From: Microbulbifer sp. A4B17
Lineage (GTDB): Bacteria; Pseudomonadota; Gammaproteobacteria; Pseudomonadales; Cellvibrionaceae
Reading direction: 5' to 3'
Length of the DNA: 64,000 nt
Assembly: GCF_003076275.1 (NCBI RefSeq)
Contig: NZ_CP029064.1
Location: forward strand, 3,358,501-3,422,500
The notes under the pieces are model-generated. The model was not told the DNA's origin and searched no databases. It saw nothing but the letters and a program-made list of their open reading frames with translations. Within the stretch, counting starts at the first letter, position 1. Every line of letters begins with the position of its first letter. A program made the position numbers and the translations under genes. Shown in pieces: positions 7,900-14,714 of the stretch.

Positions 7900-8523
7900 T
7901 CAGAGCCACTGCCATCTGGGGCCATCAGGATAAAGCCTTAACCTTTGCCCTTGAATATGAGTACGACCGGTATAAGTATCTTGGCTCCCATCGACAGTCT
8001 CTCTAACAACAGTACCGCGAAAACGCTGATACCATTTGCCTGTATAATTATGATCTTGAAAATTTTTTAAGCGCAACTTACAGGTTTTTGACGAAATCCC
8101 AAAGTCCATTTCGGTTTCACTTAAGTCAACATTATTTTTTTCCAGTTCTTCTTTAAACTGCTCCATATAATCGCTAGTGGGCTGGTAGTGGCCACTGAAA
8201 TTATTAATATGCTCTATTATTCCACCTACCACAGAGATATGCCCAGCCGCAGCAACTGGGCGCCCCGAAAGAAATGCTGAATGGTGCTGAATGTCACCAT
8301 TTTTGTTACCACAAAAGATACGTCCATTTTTGTCCATAACAAATGCCCAAGATCCGCCAGGATTGGTATTAAGTTTTTCACCGCGCCAAAACAGAAGCCC
8401 ATCTTGTATAGTAACCTGATATTTTTCTCGTTCAGCTTCACTCATATAGGGCACAACAACTCCACTAAAAGCATCTTTACTTAAACCGCTATCTTTTAGC
8501 ATTCCAAGTTCTTTGTATGGCAT
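7900..8523 (-). CDS. SGHYxP-motif protein, unknown function
   Basis: A 207-residue protein. The ATG at 8523 was chosen because AAGGAG lies about 9 bases before it, although the frame is open further upstream. The central part reads WAFVMDKNGRIFCG, HHSAFLSGRPVAAAG and SGHYQPT. Together these resemble a domain I know from plant IQ-motif (IQM) proteins and from the C-termini of some bacterial effector or toxin-like proteins (FVxDxxGxxYxG, HSSFLAGxPVxAAG, SGHYxP). The biochemical activity of that domain is not established to my knowledge. There is no signal peptide or membrane segment. It lies between transposase remnants and is a candidate effector-type cargo gene. Confidence 0.65.
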   Translation of the reverse strand: MPYKELGMLKDSGLSKDAFSGVVVPYMSEAEREKYQVTIQDGLLFWRGEKLNTNPGGSWAFVMDKNGRIFCGNKNGDIQHHSAFLSGRPVAAAGHISVVGGIIEHINNFSGHYQPTSDYMEQFKEELEKNNVDLSETEMDFGISSKTCKLRLKNFQDHNYTGKWYQRFRGTVVRETVDGSQDTYTGRTHIQGQRLRLYPDGPRWQWL

Positions 8524-8609
8524 GTTAGTTATCTCCTTTATAAATGCACTTAATAGATAGCCATCAATAATAGCTCGTAATATTGACAACTATTTCAAGA
8601 GTATTTCTA

Positions 8610-8972
8610 TCTCCATTCGTAAGTTTGAATCCAATGTAAATCATTGAGTTTCCGGTTACATACGCAGGGCTTTTCTTTGTGGGAAAGATGCCCAACCCGA
8701 GAGAGATTATGAGCATCGGCGTCAGTGTATTGAGGGTAGGAAGCAAAAGCTAGCCGGTATCATTGCGCTCGATATTGGAGCCTATGCTGTAATAAGAAAC
8801 CACTACTGTATTCTGCTCTATATCGACACAGAGCCGCCAAAATTTGGTCCGATACCGAGGTCATTACTCGCTGGCAAGCGTTTTTAGAACTTCCGTACTA
8901 ACTCAACGCTATCTTCAAGGGTACACTCTCGATTCTAGCGAAATAGAAAAGCTCCATGAGCTTAAAGAATGG
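8610..8972 (+). pseudogene. Y1-type transposase, N-terminal half, disrupted (part 1 of copy D)
   Basis: The plus strand reads YIRRAFLCGKDAQ, RDYEHRRQCIEGRKQKL, ALDIGAYAVIRNHY, then after a frameshift IWSDTEVITRWQ and after a second TQRYLQGYTLDSSEIEKL. This follows the order of Y1_Tnp transposases (CVRRAFLCG, YEHRRxWVExRL, AYAVMSNHYHVVL, WSxxEVxxRW, QRYLxG). The HUH pair is damaged (NHYC for NHYH). The C-terminal half resumes at 9357, after the small gene at 9010-9333, so the transposase gene was interrupted by that insertion or rearranged around it. Confidence 0.65.
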
Positions 8973-9009
8973 CCATAATGAATGACGTGCCACTAGAGGC
9001 CCATAAAGC

Positions 9010-9333
9010 ATGATGAATTTCAATGAATACAATCAACCAGCGAAGACATTAGTTATGCATTACGCGAAACAACTAAACTCCGAAATCGCTCGATCAATTG
9101 TTTCTGGAAACTCCTATTTAGATAGTAAGGAGGAAGCAGAGTCTTTGGCTTACTTTTTCTGGGAAATGACAGATCAAGCGGTTGATGACGAAAAAGACTG
9201 CAAGATGATTGAGGGCATTTCAGATATTCAGTCTTGGCTAGAAAAAGCACTTCATATATTTAGAGGTTACTTCAAAAAGCAAGGCTATCAACAAGAGTGG
9301 TCAGAGGGCTATGACAAATACCATAGTGAGTAG
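9010..9333 (+). CDS. Small orphan protein, copy 2 (full length)
   Basis: A 107-residue protein, the intact form of the duplicate at 3372. The two differ at a modest number of positions, many of them conservative (Asp/Glu, Ile/Val), so the duplicates have drifted while the protein was at least partly constrained. It is acidic and apparently helical (KEEAESLAYFFWEMTDQAVDD, LEKALHIFRGYFKK), with no signal peptide or known motif. It sits inside a Y1 transposase pseudogene, between the frame ending at ELKEW (8972) and the one resuming near WKGAFKSQ (9385). I do not recognise the family. A passenger gene or a small antitoxin/immunity-type protein are possibilities without direct support. Confidence 0.65.
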   Translation: MMNFNEYNQPAKTLVMHYAKQLNSEIARSIVSGNSYLDSKEEAESLAYFFWEMTDQAVDDEKDCKMIEGISDIQSWLEKALHIFRGYFKKQGYQQEWSEGYDKYHSE

Positions 9334-9356
9334 AGCTTCACAACAAACTTCCGCCT

Positions 9357-9855
9357 AACTGCTATAAGGAGAGGTAGAGTCCCCACTATTGGAAGGGGGC
9401 ATTCAAATCTCAAGCTTGCTTGGATAAGCGGGCTCTGTCAGGCTAAGTGGATTTAAACTCTATCCGAGTCAAAATTCCGGATGGGTCGAATTTCACTTCG
9501 ATCCGACAGCGAGTAAACACAGCAGCTAATGGTAAGCAGCCCGACAATCTATTGCCGATGCTCGGTGATGAACGTAAAGCTGACTGCCCTTTCAACTGGA
9601 TCACTATCTCGAACTGATTGACTGGAGTAGCCGACTACTCAATACACAGAAACGGGGAGCTATTAATAAAAATAACCCCAATTCTTCAACGGTTGGGGAT
9701 ACCAGTAAAACACTGGCTTTTTCTAAGCCGCAACTTTGAGAGCTGCCTTAAGAGCTTGGTGGGCTTGTCGGAATTGGTCCGGCAGGTCTGTACCCAGCAG
9801 AATAAGCGCTGGGTACATGGATTGCGAGACTGGCGACACTCCGTACCTATTTCTC
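9357..9855 (+). pseudogene. Y1-type transposase, C-terminal half, disrupted (part 2 of copy D)
   Basis: The frame reads WKGAFKSQACLDKRAL, VDLNSIRVKIPDGSNFTSI, LLPMLGDERK, then with one shift DHYLELIDWSGR, KRGAI, PILQRLGIPVKHWLF and a C-terminal LVGLSELVRQV region. It matches FWEGRFKSQALLDExAL, YVDLNPIRA, DHTSI, LLPFxGxER, DYLELVDWxGR and PPILxRLGI of the Y1_Tnp family. Frameshifts and stops make it dead. It is the most complete remnant in the window when taken with 8610-8972. Confidence 0.65.
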
Positions 9856-10313
9856 AATTATTCACAAGCCCAACCTATCTGCGCTGAATCTCTATCTGTA
9901 TTGGAGTTATTGTGTTATCTGCCGAATAGTGACGTACAAATTTTATTCATTTCCTGGCTTTTTTATTCTTGAGCTTATCTGCGGATGCCTAATGGGCCCA
10001 TATGGCATAACTGACGCCCCTTCTCAAATCTTTGGGCGTCCAGGATTGCTGATTTAAAGAGAGTGTAATTACATTTGGAAAAAGAAAACAAGGAACTCAA
10101 GGCTAAGGTGTGTGCAGCATCCCCAGTGACTTCAATGGCTCAGCCGCTCTTCCACATCAACACATGCTGATCGCCACCAACATGCATTAATAGAAAGTAT
10201 AAAAAGAGAGTTCAAATAAATGCAATGCTCGAGAATTCAAAGCAAATAATACATCGACCTCTCTAGTAGAGCCTGCTATTGCTCCCTGTTTCCGAAAAAG
10301 GAAAATATCACAG
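9856..10313. other. Gene-free stretch downstream of drt3b with a possible IS3-type remnant
   Basis: Around 10075-10120 the plus strand reads LEKENKELKAKV, reminiscent of the leucine-zipper tail of IS3-family OrfA proteins, but it is too short to be sure. A 7-bp-stem hairpin (GACGCCC/GGGCGTC) lies at 10013-10040. On the minus strand a CACACAC run is at 10114-10108, about 200 bases beyond the drt3b stop. Nothing else was recognised. Confidence 0.3.
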
Positions 10314-12281
10314 TCAGTAAGCCGATTTCAACTCTTTCTTTTCTAGGATGTTATACAAATCTACACCGGTCCACTTTACAAACCAATTTCTACTCACAAA
10401 GAGTTCGGCCTCACCTTCCTTTTCTCCTCGGGATAAACTCTCCAGGTTAAATTCATTTCTAAATTTTCTCAGAAGGTCCTGCCTATAGTTTGAATTTAAA
10501 TAAGGGCATGAAATCATATCAAAAAACAAGTGGGCTGCATTAGAAGATACCCTTAATTTTGAAAAATCACGAAATATAGATTTCAAGGAAATGTATATCT
10601 TTTTCTTTAAAACAGAATAATCTTCGTAATTCTTTATATAAAATAAAATTGAAATAATATCAAAATAACTCAACTCCCTTTCGTTAAAAAAATTCTCATC
10701 CAAAAATTCCTTCGAAACCAAATACTCAACTCCAAGCTCCTCCATTGCAACTAAAATATTCAATTTCTCTAAAGGGATATGATTCTCCACGTAATCCGGA
10801 GAGCGAGCTCCGCTACTCTTTAAAAAATTCACACAATGTTCATACACCCTCTGCTTAATTGAGGGGGACTCTAACTGAAAATTCGCTTCAAAAAATCTAA
10901 TGGAAAGAATAACTGTCTTTGTGAGAGGGTAAGAAGAGGAAACTAATGGTACTACCGAATACAGAAAAAAGGAAACATCAAGCAATGCGCTTACAGCCAG
11001 CCTATAATCTCTCGGCTTAACTTCATCTCGATTAGTTTCATATGATTCCACTAGACATTTTAAACGCTCAAATATTGAGGAGATCAAGTACTGAGCTACA
11101 GCCTCGTAACCAAACCCATAATCGGTACATAAAGATTTAACTCTATTAAGAAAATTTGAAGTTAAACTGGATAGGCGACGAATTGGCTTAGGGATAAATT
11201 TTACACCTTCATCTCCCCTTTCCACCATGAGAAAAGAGTTAAAAAAGTCGGTCAGAACATCTGACAAGCAAACCATTAATGCGGACCTTGAACTATAAAA
11301 AGGTCGCGTATATTCTATTGTTTTTGATTCATTTATAGTTAGCTTATATTTAGACAACTCCTCCACAAGATAACCTGACACGCAATCTTGCACTTTGGAA
11401 TCAATGGAAAAAATAAAATAATCATCCACATATCTTTTTATGACATAATCTTTCCCTAAAAATATCCCACGATCTTGAAGGCAACTAACTACACTCCTGT
11501 CTACATCTTCAAGGATAACCTCAGCAAATATACGAGAAATCTCAGCGCCAATAGGAATACCGTTGGTTTCATCATAATTTGATTTCTGAATTAAACTATC
11601 AAATGAGCATCCAAACATATAGTTTTGACGAAACTTTTTTGCAAATTCTTTGCTTTTGGTTGCCCAGGAAATACTATGCGTGTAAATTGACCCAAAGCAA
11701 TTTGTAATATCCATTGCTATCAGAAAGGGAAACTTCCTCTCTAGCCCAAGGTATTCTGATGATTTAATAAATTTATACAATCGATCATAGCCAGAATACG
11801 CAAAATATGATCCAACATATTTACTCAAGATATCATCCGCCAAAAAATCAACGCTATCACGTCGATATTTATTGAATTCATCCTGTTTATTTTTTATGAA
11901 AAATGTATTACCAACTTTTCTTGGAGATCTAATAGATGTTCGAGAATCGTGACAAAAATGAAGAATTAATCGATCATATTGAATATAGAAATCAGAATAA
12001 GCTTTCTGGCTTATTGGATGCACTAAAGATAGCGTCCTTAAAGATTCAGAGCTTTTATTGATTTTATACATGTAAGGTTGGGTCGAGGCTCGAGAGCAAT
12101 CCCCCTCAAAAAAAGCTAAAACAATATCTTTATGAAAAGAACAATCTCCCTTGTCAGCCACCTTTATATTTTCATAAAACCCATCATTGGAAAATATTAA
12201 TGGAGTTTCATATGGTGTAGTCTCGGTTATAAGTGGGCGAAATCTATCTTTTTTATTTATTTTAACTTTTAATCTAGACAT
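10314..12281 (-). CDS. drt3b: Reverse transcriptase, Drt3b-like (defence-associated RT, UG8-type)
   Basis: A 655-residue protein from the ATG at 12281, which lies 8 bases inside the end of the upstream RT gene with GGAAG just before it; a TTG at 12299 is the alternative. RT motifs are clear: motif A FLIAMDITNCFGSIY (about 186-200), motif B NGIPIGAEISRIFAEV (240-255) and catalytic YVDD (284-287). About 370 residues follow the palm with no recognised domain, largely helical in appearance. Two adjacent, overlapping RT genes of about 410 and 650 residues are the signature of DRT type 3, a phage-defence system of the UG/Abi RT group. No maturase, endonuclease or integrase domain is present, which argues against a group II intron or retrotransposon. 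The AT-rich codon use contrasts with the core genes. Confidence 0.75.
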   Translation of the reverse strand: MSRLKVKINKKDRFRPLITETTPYETPLIFSNDGFYENIKVADKGDCSFHKDIVLAFFEGDCSRASTQPYMYKINKSSESLRTLSLVHPISQKAYSDFYIQYDRLILHFCHDSRTSIRSPRKVGNTFFIKNKQDEFNKYRRDSVDFLADDILSKYVGSYFAYSGYDRLYKFIKSSEYLGLERKFPFLIAMDITNCFGSIYTHSISWATKSKEFAKKFRQNYMFGCSFDSLIQKSNYDETNGIPIGAEISRIFAEVILEDVDRSVVSCLQDRGIFLGKDYVIKRYVDDYFIFSIDSKVQDCVSGYLVEELSKYKLTINESKTIEYTRPFYSSRSALMVCLSDVLTDFFNSFLMVERGDEGVKFIPKPIRRLSSLTSNFLNRVKSLCTDYGFGYEAVAQYLISSIFERLKCLVESYETNRDEVKPRDYRLAVSALLDVSFFLYSVVPLVSSSYPLTKTVILSIRFFEANFQLESPSIKQRVYEHCVNFLKSSGARSPDYVENHIPLEKLNILVAMEELGVEYLVSKEFLDENFFNERELSYFDIISILFYIKNYEDYSVLKKKIYISLKSIFRDFSKLRVSSNAAHLFFDMISCPYLNSNYRQDLLRKFRNEFNLESLSRGEKEGEAELFVSRNWFVKWTGVDLYNILEKKELKSAY

Positions 12282-13515
12282 GCTTCCAGCACCGAACAAT
12301 TTTTTCTAGTTCTGAAGAGGAGTAACTATAAATAGCCTTAGAGTTAAAACCCCCCTTAAATGAATATTTAAGAATGGATCTCTTATCTTTCTGTGTTAGG
12401 ACGGAACTTAAAGATTTTGAAATTTTTGTCCTATTCGCCAAAACAATAGCCTTAAGGAAAGAATCTAGGGCCTTTATGCTCTTAGAGTATCCTGGAGAAA
12501 CCTCTCTATAATTGTAGTAAATTCCTGCTAGACGACTTATTTTTTTATCTGGATCATAAATAGCATAATTGCTGGCTAAGAACTTAATCCTACATTCTAA
12601 GAGAGAAAAATTTCTCGTCCTGAGATAATCCAAAAAAGCAAGTGAACAACGCGTTTTTATTTTCTTCACCTTTTTATCTGCGATATCAACAATAACTTTC
12701 CGAGGCTCACCTTTAGCTTGAGAGCCGTAAATTAGAAAGCTATACCCCAGATAGTCAAAGCTCTGGCCTCCTAAGTTCTGAGTCGAACTAGGTTTCACAT
12801 AAGGAAGGTCAATTAATTTTGTTTTTGAGTTGTTAAGTACCAAATCCGGTGGAAGAAGAGATGAAATTTTCGAGGAAAACCAACCAATATCCTCCAGACT
12901 ATCCGTAATTAAAACGATATCATCTACATAGCGGTTATAAAAAAATACATTAGGAAGGCTCCTCACCCGCTCGTCAAAATCATGCATAACAATCTCTGAT
13001 AGAGTAGCACTCAACGCAAGCCCTCTTGGTAAACCTGGCACATCAGCAGCAACTAAAAAATCAAAAAATGACTTCGCTACTTTGTACGTAGGCCTAGAAA
13101 CAGCCATATTCAATCGAAGACGCTCGAGTAGATTTTCTACATTGATACTTTCATAGAAGCTTTTAATATCTAACTTATAAACTCGGTATGAAACACTTTC
13201 CTCCAATACCAGCTTAAGTGTTGCTATGATTTGATTCCTATCAGACTGCTTTGCGTGTGTTAATTTTGATAAGTTTTGAGATACCTTCCTTAAAATCAAG
13301 TCTTCAGCAAGATCACTTAAAGTGAAAACGGCCTGCCTTCCGACAAACTGACTACTCAAAGAAATTGGAGCGCTAAATCCTTGCCTCGCCTTATCTACAG
13401 CTGAATCAATAATATCAATTTTAGATTGTCCTAGCAGGCGGTCACCATGCCTCACGAAATCTCGATATCTAAGCTGGTTCCAGATAGTAGCCCTATTAAA
13501 AGACTGGTCGAACAT
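12274..13515 (-). CDS. drt3a: Reverse transcriptase, Drt3a-like (defence-associated RT, UG3-type)
   Basis: A 413-residue protein. Motif A is VYKLDIKSFYESIN (112-125), motif B is LPRGLALSATLSE (162-174) and the catalytic YVDD is at 196-199 (FFYNRYVDDIVLIT). A GQSFDYLGYSF stretch follows, as in the palm/thumb hand-over of other RTs. About 120 residues form a thumb-like helical C-terminus, and there is no endonuclease domain. AGGAT lies 5-9 bases upstream of the ATG. Its stop TAG is overlapped 8 bases by drt3b, so translation is coupled. In known DRT3 systems both RTs are required for protection; the reaction here is inferred from that family. A type label by size and order is likely, but only a tree of RT domains would settle it against other paired RTs. 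Confidence 0.78.
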   Translation of the reverse strand: MFDQSFNRATIWNQLRYRDFVRHGDRLLGQSKIDIIDSAVDKARQGFSAPISLSSQFVGRQAVFTLSDLAEDLILRKVSQNLSKLTHAKQSDRNQIIATLKLVLEESVSYRVYKLDIKSFYESINVENLLERLRLNMAVSRPTYKVAKSFFDFLVAADVPGLPRGLALSATLSEIVMHDFDERVRSLPNVFFYNRYVDDIVLITDSLEDIGWFSSKISSLLPPDLVLNNSKTKLIDLPYVKPSSTQNLGGQSFDYLGYSFLIYGSQAKGEPRKVIVDIADKKVKKIKTRCSLAFLDYLRTRNFSLLECRIKFLASNYAIYDPDKKISRLAGIYYNYREVSPGYSKSIKALDSFLKAIVLANRTKISKSLSSVLTQKDKRSILKYSFKGGFNSKAIYSYSSSELEKIVRCWKHV

Positions 13516-13529
13516 ATGTCATCCTGCAT

Positions 13530-13640
13530 ATATGTGAGTTTTAGGCCGGCTACACATTCATGCACAGTTATCATCAAAGGTGCAACCTAGCCTACTTAAT
13601 TTGGCGTGTTTTTGTACATTTTTAGCGATTGCACTTTACA
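13530..13640 (-). ncRNA. Candidate structured RNA upstream of the DRT3-like operon
   Basis: Between the tRNA-Pro terminator and drt3a there is a 170-base gap with several nested complementary segments. On the plus strand these are TTGCACTTT (13629-13637) with AAAGGTGCAA (13576-13585, one bulge), TAGGC (13532-13536) with GCCTA (13590-13594), and TGCAC (13561-13565) with GTGCA (13580-13584). Some are alternatives to each other. Several DRT classes use an RNA encoded beside the RT as template or cofactor, so this is the natural place to look. The stems are short and I cannot exclude chance or a plain leader. Confidence 0.3.
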
Positions 13641-13683
13641 TAAGTAGGAGAGAGCAAGGGATAGCATTACCCTAATAACAGCC

Positions 13684-13710
13684 ACAAAAAAACCCGCTAA
13701 AAAGCGGGTT
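13684..13710 (-). terminator. Rho-independent terminator after tRNA-Pro
   Basis: Perfect 8-bp stem (AACCCGCT/AGCGGGTT, loop of four) followed on the minus strand by a run of seven or eight U residues. It lies 30 bases beyond the tRNA 3' end and separates it from the DRT3-like operon, which must therefore have its own promoter. Confidence 0.85.
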
Positions 13711-13739
13711 TCTTGGCCGTTGCGATGCAACGATATGTA

Positions 13740-13816
13740 TGGTCGGAGCGGCCGGATTTGAACCGACGACCACCACACCCCCAGTGTGGTGCGCTACCAG
13801 GCTGCGCTACGCTCCG
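13740..13816 (-). tRNA. tRNA-Pro (GGG)
   Basis: A 77-nt cloverleaf with encoded CCA. The acceptor stem is CGGAGCG/CGCTCCG, the anticodon loop is CTGGGGG with anticodon GGG, and the T arm carries GGTTCAAATCC. It is the first conserved gene to the right of the accessory region; tRNA 3' ends are common integration sites. Confidence 0.95.
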
Positions 13817-13930
13817 ATTTTGAAAAATCGCTCACTTCGCTAAGTGATTGATTTTTAAAGACATCGTGTCTCGATGTGGCGTGAATCATACCTGAGTGCG
13901 GCTGGATTGCAAGCCCAGGTTTACAGTTTT

Positions 13931-14299
13931 TTATAAATTATTTTTCCCCTCCAGCAGGGCCACCACGTCCTTTAGTTCTGCGATCACTTCGGGGAGTACT
14001 TGCTGTAGCTGTACCACCTCTGCCCGCTCGCTGCCGGTTTCGATCTGCTGGCGGGCTCCACCAATGGTATAGCCCTCTTCGTACAGGAGCGCACGAATCT
14101 GGCGGATCATGATGACATCTTGGTGCTGGTAGTAACGGCGGTTGCCGCGACGTTTGACGGGTTTCAGCTGGGGGAATTCCTGCTCCCAGTAACGCAGGAC
14201 ATGGGGTTTAACGGCGCACAGTTCACTCACTTCACCAATGGTGAAATAGCGCTTACCGGGGATTGCAGGCAGCTGAGCGTTATTGCTCGGTTCCAGCAT
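13931..14299 (-). CDS. MerR-family transcriptional regulator (ihfA-linked)
   Basis: A 122-residue protein with a MerR winged helix at residues 17-85: [25 protein letters not shown], then the wing [12 protein letters not shown] short coiled-coil follows ([22 protein letters not shown]). No metal-binding cysteine set is present. The gene overlaps the 3' end of ihfA by 20 bases, a linkage conserved in pseudomonads and relatives, so it is probably translated from the pheST-ihfA transcript. The target and signal of this conserved subgroup are not known to me. Confidence 0.88.
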   Translation of the reverse strand: MLEPSNNAQLPAIPGKRYFTIGEVSELCAVKPHVLRYWEQEFPQLKPVKRRGNRRYYQHQDVIMIRQIRALLYEEGYTIGGARQQIETGSERAEVVQLQQVLPEVIAELKDVVALLEGKNNL

Positions 14300-14585
14300 G
14301 CTCTTCTACTCGTGTCTTGAGTTTTTGCCCGGGTTTAAAAGTGACTACCCTGCGGGCCGAGATGGGGATTTCCTCGCCGGTCTTGGGGTTACGACCGGGA
14401 CGCTGGCTTTTATCGCGCAGGTCGAAATTGCCAAAGCCGGAGAGCTTGACCTGCTCGTTACTTTCCAACGCATTGCGGATCTCCTCGAAGAAATATTCGA
14501 CGATCTCTTTCGCTTCGCGCTTGTTAAAGCCCAGCTCTTCGTACAGTTTCTCGGCGAGCCCGGCCTTGGTCAGTGCCTCTGTCAT
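14280..14585 (-). CDS. ihfA: Integration host factor alpha subunit
   Basis: A 101-residue HU/IHF-fold protein: [56 protein letters not shown] and [15 protein letters not shown]. The proline that intercalates into DNA lies in the RNPKTG arm. It pairs with IhfB (30654-30962 in this window) to bend DNA at promoters, origins and recombination sites. It is placed downstream of pheT as in enterobacteria and pseudomonads. The length is as expected. Confidence 0.97.
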   Translation of the reverse strand: MTEALTKAGLAEKLYEELGFNKREAKEIVEYFFEEIRNALESNEQVKLSGFGNFDLRDKSQRPGRNPKTGEEIPISARRVVTFKPGQKLKTRVEEHAGTEQ

Positions 14586-14668
14586 TGGATCCTACCAATT
14601 GATTCAGAGGCGTCGACTCCAGATCGGAAGCGGCCCAAACCGCGGCGGCTTTCAACCCGGTAGCAGAC

Positions 14669-14703
14669 GCTCTCGGGGTGCAATTCAGCCTGCACCCGAG
14701 AGC
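14669..14703 (-). other. Strong hairpin between pheT and ihfA
   Basis: GCTCTCGGG-TGCA pairs with its complement across an 8-nt loop, with one bulged G. There is no U-run on either strand, so it is more likely an RNA processing or stability element than an intrinsic terminator; ihfA is expected to be read through from pheT. Confidence 0.5.
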
Positions 14704-14714
14704 ATCATGCTCTA

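Noticed and set aside
8564..8746. A 60-codon minus-strand frame next to the SGHYxP gene
   Set aside because: It is antisense to the recognisable transposase N-terminal blocks and has no start signal.
10314..13515. Group II intron or diversity-generating retroelement
   Set aside because: Neither RT has a maturase X domain or endonuclease, there is no intron domain V hairpin, and no variable/template repeat pair or Avd-like gene is nearby.
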